NCBI GenBank assembly: GCA_002381155.1
Contig: DFQX01000047.1
Location: 1 to 24,874, forward strand
Direction of reading: 5' to 3'
Source of the DNA: Flavobacteriaceae bacterium UBA3478
Lineage (GTDB): Bacteria; Bacteroidota; Bacteroidia; Flavobacteriales; Flavobacteriaceae
DNA: 24,874 bases
Below are positions 7,369 to 16,686 of this stretch, one piece after another. The translations under genes and the position numbers were made by a program. How positions within the stretch are numbered: the stretch's first letter is position 1; each line of letters starts with the position of its first letter. Below the pieces are notes generated by a model. That model was given only the letters and a program-made list of their open reading frames with translations. It made no database searches and had not been told where the DNA came from.

Positions 7369-9909
7369 ATGGACGATAATTTTTCACCGAGAGTTAAAGA
7401 GGTTCTCTCTCACTCTAAAGATGAGGCACTTCGATTAGGGCATGACTTTATTGGAACAGAGCACTTGCTTTTAGGTATTCTAAAAGATGGTAGCGGTAAG
7501 GCGATCAGTATTCTTGATCAGCTCGATATCGATTTGGATCATCTCCGCAGAAAAGTAGAAATACTTAGCCCTAGTAATACTGAAGGACTGACCAGTAATG
7601 ACAAAAAAAACTTGCGGTTAACTCGTCAGGCAGAACGCGCCATTAAAACCACCTTTTTAGAGGCTAAATTATTTCAAAGCACAACGATCAATACCGCGCA
7701 TCTTTTGCTATGTATTCTGCGAAATGAAAATGATCCGACAACGCGTTTAATGCAGAAAATGAAAGTTGATTACGACACGGTTAAGGAGCAATTCAAGTCG
7801 ATGATTACTCAAGATGAAGATTATCTAGATAGCCCGTCTGCAGATTCATTTTCAGAATCTTCTGACCTTCCTGAAGAAGAAAACGCATCAAATAAGGCCT
7901 CGAGTAGTTCAAAGAAAGGGGTGAAATCAAAGACACCGGTTCTAGATAATTTTGGAAGAGATTTAACCAAACTTGCCGAGGAAAATAAGCTAGACCCCGT
8001 AGTAGGTCGATCCAAAGAAATTGAGCGTGTTTCTCAAATCTTAAGTCGTAGAAAGAAGAACAATCCACTACTTATCGGTGAACCCGGTGTAGGAAAAAGC
8101 GCAATTGCTGAAGGGCTTGCACTGCGTATTATTCAAAAGAAAGTATCTCGAATCCTCTATAATAAAAGAGTAATTACTCTTGATTTAGCATCACTGGTAG
8201 CAGGTACTAAGTATCGCGGTCAATTTGAAGAGCGCATGAAAGCGGTGATGAATGAACTAGAAAAAAATAGAGACATCATTCTATTCATCGATGAAATTCA
8301 TACCATTGTTGGTGCCGGGGGAGCAACAGGAAGTCTAGACGCTTCAAACATTTTTAAGCCAGCTCTTGCACGTGGAGAGGTTCAATGCATTGGAGCCACC
8401 ACTCTTGATGAGTATCGTCAACACATCGAAAAAGATGGAGCCTTAGAGCGTCGTTTTCAAAAGGTCATTGTGGAGCCAACCTCTATCGATGAGACCATTG
8501 AAATCCTTCAAAATATTAGAGAACGTTACGAAGACCACCATAATGTTCGCTACACCGATGAAGCCTTAACTGCGTGCGTTAGTTTAACCAACCGATATAT
8601 CAGCGATCGTTTTCTTCCCGACAAAGCAATAGACGCTCTAGACGAAGCTGGATCTCGTGTTCACATCATTAATATGAATGTTCCTAAGCAAATTCTTGAA
8701 CTAGAGAAAAAGCTTGAGGATGTTCGCGTTCTTAAAAACGTAGTCGTAAAAAAACAGCGCTATGAAGAGGCCGCAAAATTGCGAGATGATGAGAAACGCC
8801 TTGAAAAGGAATTAGAGGATGCTCAAGCAACCTGGGAGGAAGAGAGTAAGCAGCATCGAGAGCTAGTCGATGCAGAACAAGTGGCTGATGTAGTATCGAT
8901 GATGAGCGGTATCCCCGTAACTAAAATCGCAACGGCAGAAAGCAATAAACTGGCAGAACTCCCCAATGTTTTAAAGAAGAAATTAATCGGTCAGGACGAT
9001 GCAGTAGACAAAGTCGCGCGTGCCATTCAAAGAAATAGAGCCGGATTAAAAGATCCAAACAAACCAATTGGATCGTTTATATTTTTAGGTCAAACAGGTG
9101 TTGGTAAAACTCAGTTAACCAAGGTTTTAGCAAGAGAACTTTTTGACAGCGAAGATGCACTTATCCGAATTGACATGAGTGAGTATATGGAGAAGTTTGC
9201 TATATCGCGATTAGTTGGTGCACCTCCCGGATATGTCGGATATGAAGAAGGCGGACAACTCACTGAAAAGGTGAGAAGAAAACCTTATGCAGTCATCCTT
9301 CTTGACGAAATCGAAAAGGCACATCCGGATATTTTCAATATGCTTTTACAGGTTTTAGACGATGGATACTTAACCGATAGCCTAGGCCGTAAAATCGACT
9401 TTAGAAATACAATTATCATCATGACTTCAAACATTGGTGCGCGACAGATCAAAGATTTCGGGCAAGGCGTCGGGTTTGGTACCGCAGCAAAGAAAGCCCA
9501 AGAAGGTGATCATAATCGTGGGGTCATTGAAAAAGCCTTGAAGAAAGCTTTTGCACCTGAGTTTTTGAATCGTATTGACGACGTTGTTGTGTTTAACGCC
9601 TTAGAAAAAGAGGATATCCACAAAATTATTGATATTGAGCTTAAAAAAGTCGTTCATCGTATCGAAGATTTAGGCTACAAAATTGAGCTATCTAAAAAAG
9701 CGAAAGAGTTTATCGCTGATAAAGGATTCGATAAACAATACGGTGCGCGTCCACTAAAAAGAGCGATCCAGAAGTATATCGAAGATTTGTTAGCTGAAGA
9801 GATTGTAAACAATCGTTTAACTGAAGGGGATCAAATAGTTCTAGACCTAGAAGATTCTAAAGAGAGTCTGATCGTTCAACGATCTACAACCACCGAAAGT
9901 GCAGATTAA
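7369..9909 (+). CDS. clpC: ATP-dependent Clp protease ATP-binding subunit ClpC
   Basis: An 846-residue Hsp100 unfoldase that feeds substrates to ClpP. Domains in order: paired Clp-N repeats (about 4-145), a serine- and acid-rich linker (150-190), AAA domain 1 with Walker A GEPGVGKS (237-244) and Walker B ILFIDEIH (304-311), a short coiled-coil/UVR-like insert (about 445-490, containing EEAAKLRDDEK), and AAA domain 2 with Walker A GQTGVGKT (574-581), Walker B VILLDEIE (642-649) and pore loop GYVGYE. The short middle domain separates ClpC from ClpB. The VGFG loop at 701-704 is the ClpP docking tripeptide, which supports a protease role. It is monocistronic: a terminator follows at 9988, and neither mcsA/mcsB nor ctsR is adjacent. 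Confidence 0.97.
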   Translation: MDDNFSPRVKEVLSHSKDEALRLGHDFIGTEHLLLGILKDGSGKAISILDQLDIDLDHLRRKVEILSPSNTEGLTSNDKKNLRLTRQAERAIKTTFLEAKLFQSTTINTAHLLLCILRNENDPTTRLMQKMKVDYDTVKEQFKSMITQDEDYLDSPSADSFSESSDLPEEENASNKASSSSKKGVKSKTPVLDNFGRDLTKLAEENKLDPVVGRSKEIERVSQILSRRKKNNPLLIGEPGVGKSAIAEGLALRIIQKKVSRILYNKRVITLDLASLVAGTKYRGQFEERMKAVMNELEKNRDIILFIDEIHTIVGAGGATGSLDASNIFKPALARGEVQCIGATTLDEYRQHIEKDGALERRFQKVIVEPTSIDETIEILQNIRERYEDHHNVRYTDEALTACVSLTNRYISDRFLPDKAIDALDEAGSRVHIINMNVPKQILELEKKLEDVRVLKNVVVKKQRYEEAAKLRDDEKRLEKELEDAQATWEEESKQHRELVDAEQVADVVSMMSGIPVTKIATAESNKLAELPNVLKKKLIGQDDAVDKVARAIQRNRAGLKDPNKPIGSFIFLGQTGVGKTQLTKVLARELFDSEDALIRIDMSEYMEKFAISRLVGAPPGYVGYEEGGQLTEKVRRKPYAVILLDEIEKAHPDIFNMLLQVLDDGYLTDSLGRKIDFRNTIIIMTSNIGARQIKDFGQGVGFGTAAKKAQEGDHNRGVIEKALKKAFAPEFLNRIDDVVVFNALEKEDIHKIIDIELKKVVHRIEDLGYKIELSKKAKEFIADKGFDKQYGARPLKRAIQKYIEDLLAEEIVNNRLTEGDQIVLDLEDSKESLIVQRSTTTESAD

Positions 9910-9917
9910 AGATTAAA

Positions 9918-9981
9918 CAAAACGCAGCGTTTTGACAGATCTGCTGCAGAAGAAGTAATAATTCTAGATTCTAAATAGAAT
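9918..9981. repeat. Cluster of short inverted repeats in the clpC-thrA spacer
   Basis: Three inverted repeats lie in succession: CAAAACGCAGCGTTTTG (9918-9934, perfect), TCTGC-T-GCAGA (9940-9950), and ATTCTA-N9-TAGAAT (9961-9981). They are followed directly by the terminator hairpin at 9988. None of the three has a T run. They could be a structured clpC 3' untranslated region or part of a thrA leader. Confidence 0.45.
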
Positions 9982-9987
9982 AATGTT

Positions 9988-10019
9988 AAAAAGAGTGTAG
10001 GTTTCTGTGCTCTTTTTTT
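9988..10019 (+). terminator. Intrinsic terminator after clpC
   Basis: AAAAAGAG pairs with CTCTTTTT; the inner stem continues with three G-T pairs, then AG/CT around a GTTT loop, and the right arm runs into a seven-T tract. It lies about 80 bases after the clpC stop and 37 before thrA. Confidence 0.7.
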
Positions 10020-10056
10020 GTTTTGAAGTACTTTGCTCGCTTAGAATTCATCAATC

Positions 10057-12510
10057 ATGATCGTATTAAAATTTGGAGGTAGTTCTGTAGCCGACTCAGA
10101 ACGCCTTGACAAGGTGGTAACTATTATAAAATCCCATGCCGCGAACGACCGTGTAACGGTTGTTGTTTCAGCGTTCGGAAACACCACTAATCTTTTAACT
10201 ACGGCCCTTCAATCGGCATCAGTACAAGACAATGAGTACTTAGATTCACTAGAGAGTGTCTTCGCTAAGGTAGATGCGATTTCTGAAAGCCTCGAGCTTT
10301 CTGAGACTGCGACAAAAGCTATTACTAGATACAAAGAAGAGCTTTCGAAAATGCTAGAAGGGGTATTTTTAACTAGAGAAGCAGGGCCGCGAATTACCGA
10401 TAAAATATTGGGAACAGGCGAGCTATTTTCTTCTTTACTCTTAACCGAAAAACTCAATAGCTCAGGAAGCAAGGCAATTTGGAAAAACTCTTACAATTTT
10501 ATCAAAGTAAGTGACGAAAACGGCGAGAAAAAGGTGATGCAAAAACCATCTTATCGTTCGATGCAAAGTTTACTAGAACACGATGAGGTTGTTGTTGTAC
10601 CAGGTTTTATCGCAAGTACTGAAAATGGGGTTCCCACCACTCTAGGCCGAGGAGGATCTGATTTTTCAGCCGCACTTTATTCAGCAGGGCTAGAAGCAAG
10701 TAAACTATTCATCTATACCGACGTAAGTGGGATATATACAGCAGATCCAAGAGTCGTAAAACAAGCACGACCCGTTGAAAAACTTTCTTATCGAGAGGCT
10801 TTAGAATTATCGCATTTCGGAGCTAAGGTATTGTATGCCCCATCGGTACAACCTGCCTTTGAAAAAAAGATTCCAATTTACATCAAGAACACCTTTGAAC
10901 CCGATGCTCAAGGCACGCTAATTCAGGATCTTTCAACCGATAAAAATGCAACTACCGTAAGCGGTATTACTCATTTAGAATCAATTTCTTTGATTAATGT
11001 TGAGGGCGCCGGTATGATTGGACGATTCGGATTCGCCAAACGCTTTTTCGAAGCCATAGGTAATGAAAGAATTAATATCATATTAATTACCCAAGCCTCT
11101 TCAGAATATTCCTTGTGTGTGGCTGTCGCTACAGAAGATGCACACCGAGCAAAAGCAGTAATCGATCGAGAATTTGCGCTAGAGATCGAGACGCGCAGAA
11201 TACAGCCGGTAACTGTGGTTTCTGATTTAAGTATCGTTGCGCTTGTAGGAGAGCAAATGAAGAGTCATACTGGAGTAAGCGGCAAGCTCTTTAGTAGTCT
11301 GGGAGCCAATAACATCAACATCGTAGCTATCGCACAAGGTTCGTCGGAACGAAACATCTCCTTTGTCATCGAACAAAAGAATGTCAAGAAAGCGCTGAAC
11401 ACTATTCATGAGCGTTTCTTTGAGCGTCAACGAAAGCAAGTAAATCTTTTTGTTGTTGGTGTTGGAACCGTTGGTTCTCGCCTGTTAAATATTCTCAACA
11501 ATCAAAAAGAGCACTTGCTCGAAAAACTATCGATTGACCTTCGCGTTGTGGGAATTAGCAACTCTAGAACGATGAGTTTCATATCTGGCGGGCATAACCT
11601 AGAAGATTGGAAAAAACCACTCGAGTCAGGAAAACCTGCAAGTATAGAGACCTTCATAAGTACCATAACAGAGCTCAATCTACGCAACAGTATTTTTATC
11701 GACAATACAGCGAGTGACCTCGTTGCTAACACCTATTATCGCCTATTATCCCAAGGAATTGGAGTCGTTACCTGTAATAAGATAGCGTGCTCCTCAGACC
11801 TAGACAATTATAAAACCCTACAGAAAGAAAGTATAAGAGGACAAATTCCTTTCTTCTATGAAACCAATGTAGGTGCAGGATTACCCATCATAGATACCCT
11901 TAAGAATCTCATTGATTCTGGAGATTCAGTGAACTCTATAACTGCGGTTCTTTCAGGAAGTTTAAATTTCATTTTCGATACGTATAACGGTTCTGAACCT
12001 TTTGAATCGATTGTTCGACAAGCAATGACGGGTGGATACACCGAACCAGATCCAAGAATCGATCTGAGCGGTCTCGATGTAAAGAGAAAGCTATTGATCT
12101 TGGCGCGAGAGAGCGGTTACCCATTAGAAATTGAAGATATTAAAACTGCTCCTTTTCTCCCTGAAAAGGCTGCAAATGCCACAAATATCGATGCGTTTTT
12201 AGACGCCCTGAAAGAGAACGAAGCTCATTTTCAATCGCTCTTTGAGAGTGCTAATAGGAAAGGAAATAAACTAAAGTTTGTGGCCGAGCTTTTTAAAGAC
12301 GAAAATGATCAACTCATTACGAAAGTCGGGCTAAAAGCGGTCTCCCCTGATTCAGATTACTACAACCTATCCGGCAGTGACAATATTCTGATTCTATATA
12401 CGGATCGTTACCGATCTCAACCCCTTGTTATTAAAGGAGCTGGTGCTGGAGCAGATGTAACCGCCTCAGGTTTATTTGGGGATATTATTAGAGCAAGCAA
12501 TCAACGATGA
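10057..12510 (+). CDS. thrA: Bifunctional aspartokinase / homoserine dehydrogenase
   Basis: An 817-residue fusion catalysing the first and third steps from aspartate to threonine. Residues 1-290 are the aspartokinase, starting with KFGGSSV (5-11) and including GRGGSDFSA (198-206) and YTDVSGIYTADPR (220-232). Two ACT-type regulatory domains follow (about 306-380 and 390-455), suggesting allosteric control by threonine or lysine. Residues 462-817 are homoserine dehydrogenase with an NAD(P)-binding VGVGTVG (467-473), NK at 574-575 and the signature GYTEPDPRIDLSGLDVKRK (660-678). The gene opens the thr operon; its TGA overlaps the thrB ATG by four bases. No threonine- or isoleucine-rich leader peptide precedes it. 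TACTTTG at 10029-10035 resembles a -7 box with a one-base-short spacer, so promoter assignment is uncertain. Confidence 0.97.
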   Translation: MIVLKFGGSSVADSERLDKVVTIIKSHAANDRVTVVVSAFGNTTNLLTTALQSASVQDNEYLDSLESVFAKVDAISESLELSETATKAITRYKEELSKMLEGVFLTREAGPRITDKILGTGELFSSLLLTEKLNSSGSKAIWKNSYNFIKVSDENGEKKVMQKPSYRSMQSLLEHDEVVVVPGFIASTENGVPTTLGRGGSDFSAALYSAGLEASKLFIYTDVSGIYTADPRVVKQARPVEKLSYREALELSHFGAKVLYAPSVQPAFEKKIPIYIKNTFEPDAQGTLIQDLSTDKNATTVSGITHLESISLINVEGAGMIGRFGFAKRFFEAIGNERINIILITQASSEYSLCVAVATEDAHRAKAVIDREFALEIETRRIQPVTVVSDLSIVALVGEQMKSHTGVSGKLFSSLGANNINIVAIAQGSSERNISFVIEQKNVKKALNTIHERFFERQRKQVNLFVVGVGTVGSRLLNILNNQKEHLLEKLSIDLRVVGISNSRTMSFISGGHNLEDWKKPLESGKPASIETFISTITELNLRNSIFIDNTASDLVANTYYRLLSQGIGVVTCNKIACSSDLDNYKTLQKESIRGQIPFFYETNVGAGLPIIDTLKNLIDSGDSVNSITAVLSGSLNFIFDTYNGSEPFESIVRQAMTGGYTEPDPRIDLSGLDVKRKLLILARESGYPLEIEDIKTAPFLPEKAANATNIDAFLDALKENEAHFQSLFESANRKGNKLKFVAELFKDENDQLITKVGLKAVSPDSDYYNLSGSDNILILYTDRYRSQPLVIKGAGAGADVTASGLFGDIIRASNQR

Positions 12511-13436
12511 AAAACTCAATACGCATATGGTGTCCTGCTTCTGTAGCTAACATTAATGTTGGATTTGATGCACTGGGCTTTTGCCTTTCTGACGCTGGTG
12601 ATGAAATTATTGCTGAACGCGTTGATAGCCCTGGGGTTCATCTCGGAGAACTAAAAGGATTCCCTACCCCCAATAAGCCCGAAGAAAATGTTGCCTATGT
12701 GGCAGCTAACTCGGTTTATCGAGCTGCCAAAGAACCGAACATCGGAATTCGGTTAAACATCGATAAAAGAATTAAGCCAGGTAGTGGAGTCGGAAGTAGT
12801 GCAGCAAGCGCCGTCGGAGCTGCCTTTGCTGCAAATGAGCTACTCGGCAGACCATTTACCAAAGAAGAATTACTGCCCTTTTGCATCGACGGTGAGGCTA
12901 TTGCCAGTAAAACTAGACATGCTGATAATATCGCTCCGGCACTCTTAGGAGGATTTTGCTTAGTGGTTACTCAAGACGATCATTTGGCAGTAAGTCTAAA
13001 AACCGATTTAGATCTACATTACGTAGTTGCGCATCAACAGATCGAGATTAAAACCTCTACTTCGAGAACGGTAATACCTCAAGAGATCCCTTTAGAGACA
13101 GCGATCAAACAATGGAGTAATCTCGGAGGCTTTACGGCTGCTTTGTTCAAAAACGACAAAGATTTACTCGCCTATTGTGCGAAAGACTTTGTGGTAGAGA
13201 CTCACCGAAAGTCACAAATTCCTCACTTTGATGAATTGAAAGAATTAGCAGTGGCTAATGGGGCTTTAATTTTTGGGATTTCTGGCTCAGGACCCTCGGT
13301 ATTTGCCTTATGTGAAAGTGACCAAAACGCAAAGGCAGTCAAGGAATCCTTTGATCAGCTTTTGACTAAAAAAGAACATGCCTACCATCTGTATTCTGGT
13401 AGCGTAGATAAAAAGGGAGTTTATGAACTACTATAA
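12507..13436 (+). CDS. thrB: Homoserine kinase
   Basis: A 309-residue GHMP-family kinase that phosphorylates homoserine with ATP. The N terminus has the substrate-side segment PASVANINVGFDALG (10-24), and the phosphate-binding GHMP motif PGSGVGSSAASAVG lies at 91-104. A late glycine-rich FGISGSGPSVFAL segment closes the fold. The start ATG overlaps the thrA stop (ATGA), and its own end overlaps thrC by 14 bases, indicating translational coupling within the operon. Confidence 0.97.
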   Translation: MKNSIRIWCPASVANINVGFDALGFCLSDAGDEIIAERVDSPGVHLGELKGFPTPNKPEENVAYVAANSVYRAAKEPNIGIRLNIDKRIKPGSGVGSSAASAVGAAFAANELLGRPFTKEELLPFCIDGEAIASKTRHADNIAPALLGGFCLVVTQDDHLAVSLKTDLDLHYVVAHQQIEIKTSTSRTVIPQEIPLETAIKQWSNLGGFTAALFKNDKDLLAYCAKDFVVETHRKSQIPHFDELKELAVANGALIFGISGSGPSVFALCESDQNAKAVKESFDQLLTKKEHAYHLYSGSVDKKGVYELL

Positions 13437-14721
13437 TTTAGGTTCACGTTCGATCGTCACTTCCTTTAGTGATGCTGTTATACAGGGGATCGCACCCGAC
13501 CGATCACTCTATTTTCCAGAGCGAATTCCTCAACTTTCGGCCGATCTTTTAAATGACATCGCTAACGTTCCACTCATTGAATTAGCGATAGAGGCATTGA
13601 GCCCTTTCACTTCGCCAGATCTTAGTAAAGAAGAGCTAAGACTAATTCTCGAAAACACCTTAGACTTTGAATTTCCGTTAGTAGAAATTGGTCCCCACTA
13701 TACTTTAGAATTATTTCATGGCCCTACACTAGCATTCAAGGATGTCGGTGCTCGATTTATGGCGCAATGTCTAGGCAAATTCGCGGGGCAAAAAAACTGG
13801 ACTTCTAAAACTACGGTTCTTGTAGCGACCTCAGGAGATACTGGTGGTGCGGTTGCCAACGGATTTCTCGGTGTTGAAGGTGTCGATGTCGTTATTCTGT
13901 TTCCTGAAGGAAAAGTAAGTGAGGTACAGGAACTTCAGATGACTACGTTAGGTCAAAATATCACAGCACTTGAAGTTAAAGGAAGCTTTGATGATTGTCA
14001 GTCCTATGTAAAGTCAGCTTTCGTTGATAAGGATCTAATCAGTCACAGAAGACTTACCTCTGCAAACAGCATTAACGTAGCGCGCTGGTTACCTCAAATG
14101 CTTTATTATTTTGCCGCTTATCAAAACTTGAGAAATCTTGGAGACTCAAGAACACCGGTATTTTCAGTTCCTTCAGGGAATTTCGGAAATATTTGTGCAG
14201 GGATGATGGCTAAAGAAATCGGGTTACCCCTAGAACGTTTTATCGCTGCAACTAATATCAATGATACCGTAGTTCGCTATTTAAGTAGCAAGGTCTACGA
14301 ACCTAAACCTACCACTCCTACCCTCTCTAACGCAATGGATGTTAGTGATCCCTCTAACTTTATCCGAATCGAAGAATTGTTTAAAAAACAAGAACTAGAA
14401 CGCGTTATTAACGCTTACCGTTTTGACGATTCCCAAACATTGGAGGCAATGAAACACCTTTTCAAGGAGTACGGATATGTCGCCGATCCTCATGGGGCTA
14501 TTGGCTACTTAGGCTTAGAAGCTGACCCTATTGATTCTTCTTCAGAAGTCGGTATTTTTCTTGAAACCGCTCATCCAGTGAAGTTCGATGGAGCAGTGAA
14601 AAAGGCTATCGACAAGGATGTGGTAGAGCCCGAGAGTGTAAAACGATTACATTCTCTTGAAAAAGTTTCGAAAAAAATAGAATCATATACTGATCTCAAA
14701 GACTTATTAAGCAGTAATTAA
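13423..14721 (+). CDS. thrC: Threonine synthase
   Basis: A 432-residue PLP enzyme converting O-phosphohomoserine to threonine. The pyridoxal lysine is K106 in GPTLAFKDVG (100-109); the SGDTGGAVANG and PSGNFGNI segments are the usual phosphate and cofactor contacts. The N-terminal ordering fits the threonine synthase family rather than threonine dehydratase. The ATG at 13423 lies inside the last codons of thrB in another frame. No terminator follows; gcvT begins 26 bases downstream. Confidence 0.97.
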   Translation: MNYYNLGSRSIVTSFSDAVIQGIAPDRSLYFPERIPQLSADLLNDIANVPLIELAIEALSPFTSPDLSKEELRLILENTLDFEFPLVEIGPHYTLELFHGPTLAFKDVGARFMAQCLGKFAGQKNWTSKTTVLVATSGDTGGAVANGFLGVEGVDVVILFPEGKVSEVQELQMTTLGQNITALEVKGSFDDCQSYVKSAFVDKDLISHRRLTSANSINVARWLPQMLYYFAAYQNLRNLGDSRTPVFSVPSGNFGNICAGMMAKEIGLPLERFIAATNINDTVVRYLSSKVYEPKPTTPTLSNAMDVSDPSNFIRIEELFKKQELERVINAYRFDDSQTLEAMKHLFKEYGYVADPHGAIGYLGLEADPIDSSSEVGIFLETAHPVKFDGAVKKAIDKDVVEPESVKRLHSLEKVSKKIESYTDLKDLLSSN

Positions 14722-14747
14722 TCGCTAATTTTAGACAAAATTTAGTG

Positions 14748-15821
14748 ATGAAGAAAACTGCACTTTACGATAAGCATGTAGCCTTAGGTGCCAAAATGGT
14801 TGAATTCGCCGGATTCCAAATGCCGGTTTCTTATGAAGGTATTCAATTAGAACACAAAGCAGTACGAGAAAATGCTGGTGTATTTGATGTATCGCATATG
14901 GGCGAGTTTTTCATCGAAGGCCCAAAAGCTCAAGAATTATTAAATCGAGTATGTAGTAACGATACTGAAAAGCTCAAAATTGGTGCCGCTCAGTACAACT
15001 ACTTTCCGAATTACGATGATGGAATTGTTGACGACTTAATCGTTTATAAGATAGATGAAGAGAAATTCATGCTAGTGGTGAATGCCTCTAACATTGAAAA
15101 AGACTGGGCTCATATTAGTAAAGAAAATGAATCTATTGGTGCATTACTTAGAAATGAGTCTGACAACTATTCACTTCTTGCAGTTCAAGGACCAAAGGCA
15201 GCTGAAATACTACAATCCTTTACCTCATATGACCTTAGCAGTGTTCCCTTTTATCACTTTATTGAGGGGTCTCTTTCTGCAATCAATGAGCTTATTATTT
15301 CAGCGACCGGTTACACAGGGTCAGGAGGCTTTGAGATCTATTGTAAAAATGATACCATCGATGCACTCTGGGACCTGATTATAGAAGCCGAGATTAAACC
15401 GATAGGTCTTGCCGCAAGAGACACCTTACGTTTAGAAATGGGTTACTGTCTCTATGGTAATGATATTGATGAAACTACTCATCCGATCGAAGCAGGTCTA
15501 GGTTGGGTAACTAAATTCAATCATGATTTCGTCAATAAAGAGAAGATCGAGAAAGACAAAGAACAAGGGGTTGCTAATCGATTGGTCGGTTTTAAGATGA
15601 TTGATAAAGGAATTCCAAGACACGACTATGAAATCTGCGATGAAGAAGGCACAAGAATCGGACGAGTAACTTCAGGTACCAGTTCTCCTTCTTTAGGTTA
15701 TGGTATTGGTCTTGGTTATGTAACCACCAATAAGGCAGTGGCTGGTTCCAAAGTATTTATTCAGGTACGCAACAAATCCTTAGAGGCTGAGGTAGTTAAA
15801 CTGCCCTTTTACAAGGTTTGA
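14748..15821 (+). CDS. gcvT: Aminomethyltransferase, glycine cleavage T protein
   Basis: A 357-residue folate-dependent enzyme that takes the aminomethyl group from lipoylated GcvH, releasing ammonia and forming methylene-tetrahydrofolate. The family start (MKKTALYDKHVALGAKMVEF) fits the ATG at 14748 better than the GTG three bases earlier. Conserved segments include VFDVSHMGE, DGIVDDLIVYK (with the acidic residue of the folate site), GYTGSGGFEIYC and AARDTLRLEMGYCLYG. gcvH and gcvP are not in this window, which is common in Bacteroidota where the system is scattered. A one-mismatch -7 box, TAATTTTA at 14726-14733, may give it its own promoter, though readthrough from thrC is equally possible. 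Confidence 0.96.
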   Translation: MKKTALYDKHVALGAKMVEFAGFQMPVSYEGIQLEHKAVRENAGVFDVSHMGEFFIEGPKAQELLNRVCSNDTEKLKIGAAQYNYFPNYDDGIVDDLIVYKIDEEKFMLVVNASNIEKDWAHISKENESIGALLRNESDNYSLLAVQGPKAAEILQSFTSYDLSSVPFYHFIEGSLSAINELIISATGYTGSGGFEIYCKNDTIDALWDLIIEAEIKPIGLAARDTLRLEMGYCLYGNDIDETTHPIEAGLGWVTKFNHDFVNKEKIEKDKEQGVANRLVGFKMIDKGIPRHDYEICDEEGTRIGRVTSGTSSPSLGYGIGLGYVTTNKAVAGSKVFIQVRNKSLEAEVVKLPFYKV

Positions 15822-16639
15822 TGAATAAACATCGGATATTAATTCTAGGGGGTAGTGGCTTCATTGGCCAAAAACTCTACAAAGAATTAAGTCCCTTCAT
15901 CGATTCCTACGCTACCTTTTGTCATCATCAAGAATTCGAGAACAATCATCGATTCTTTTCCTTTGATGTGAGTGAAGACGACATTGTACCCCTATTAGAT
16001 GAGATTAAGCCCACCCAAATTATCTCGCTACTAAGAGGACCTTATGCACATTTAGTATTAACTCATAAGCACATTATTGAATGGCTAGGCAGTCATAAAG
16101 CTCAAATTATATTCATGAGCTCTGCGAATGTTTTCGATGCGTATACTCAGTTCCCGAATTATGAAAATGACAAGACCCTTTCGGTGAGTCCGCAAGGAAA
16201 ATATCAAATCCAGATTGAAAACAGTCTAATGAAATTGCCCGAACGCAAATGGACTATTCTGCGCGTTCCTATGATCTTTGGAAATCAGTCTCCTAGACTA
16301 CAAGAATTAAAATCTCAGATCCTGCAAGGTGAAGCGATCGAGGTATTCCCCAACTTATCGTTGAATGTAAATTTTGCAGACAAATTAGCGCAGCAAATTC
16401 ATTACATCATCAATCGAAACAAGAAAGGGATACTGCATCTCGGCAGCAGAGATCTTTGCTTACATGAAGACTTTATTCGAAGCTTAATTGATCGACTGGG
16501 CAACTTTCACCCAACCTTAAAGCGAGTGTATACCACCAATGATATCCGTTATTCAGCTGTAATTGCCAAAGACAGACCCCTGCCTAAGTACCTTCAATTC
16601 GACGTTAATGATGTAATAAGGCATCATCACCCTATTTAA
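15821..16639 (+). CDS. NAD(P)-binding SDR / RmlD-like protein
   Basis: A 272-residue extended-SDR Rossmann protein. The dinucleotide-binding motif GGSGFIG is at 10-16, and FMSSANVFDA (98-107) resembles the SS-x-VF/Y strand of sugar-nucleotide reductases and epimerases. The usual catalytic YxxxK is not evident: the matching region is QGKYQIQIENSL (125-136), with Tyr128 but no lysine four residues later. RVPMIFG and a C-terminal substrate-domain pattern follow. The ATG overlaps the gcvT stop (TGATG), suggesting translational coupling; an in-frame TTG three bases earlier is less likely. The substrate is unknown. It could be a nucleotide-sugar reductase or a non-catalytic relative. Confidence 0.8.
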   Translation: MNKHRILILGGSGFIGQKLYKELSPFIDSYATFCHHQEFENNHRFFSFDVSEDDIVPLLDEIKPTQIISLLRGPYAHLVLTHKHIIEWLGSHKAQIIFMSSANVFDAYTQFPNYENDKTLSVSPQGKYQIQIENSLMKLPERKWTILRVPMIFGNQSPRLQELKSQILQGEAIEVFPNLSLNVNFADKLAQQIHYIINRNKKGILHLGSRDLCLHEDFIRSLIDRLGNFHPTLKRVYTTNDIRYSAVIAKDRPLPKYLQFDVNDVIRHHHPI

Positions 16640-16664
16640 AGGATAGGCAATTTTATTACTTTTG
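16635..16664 (+). promoter_or_regulatory. yebC promoter
   Basis: A perfect -7 box TACTTTTG (16657-16664) is preceded after 18 bases by TTTA (16635-16638). The same TTTA-N18-TAnnTTTG geometry appears before the gene at 20373. The predicted leader is about 16-19 bases. Confidence 0.65.
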
Positions 16665-16686
16665 TTTTCGAAATAAAATCACCGAA

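Noticed and set aside
9932..10002. Short leader peptides before thrA (a TTG-initiated 8-codon frame and an ATG-initiated 5-codon frame)
   Set aside because: Only one threonine codon in total and no Thr/Ile run, so classical ribosome-stalling attenuation is not supported.
14745..14747. GTG start for gcvT
   Set aside because: The adjacent ATG gives the standard MKKTALYDKH start.
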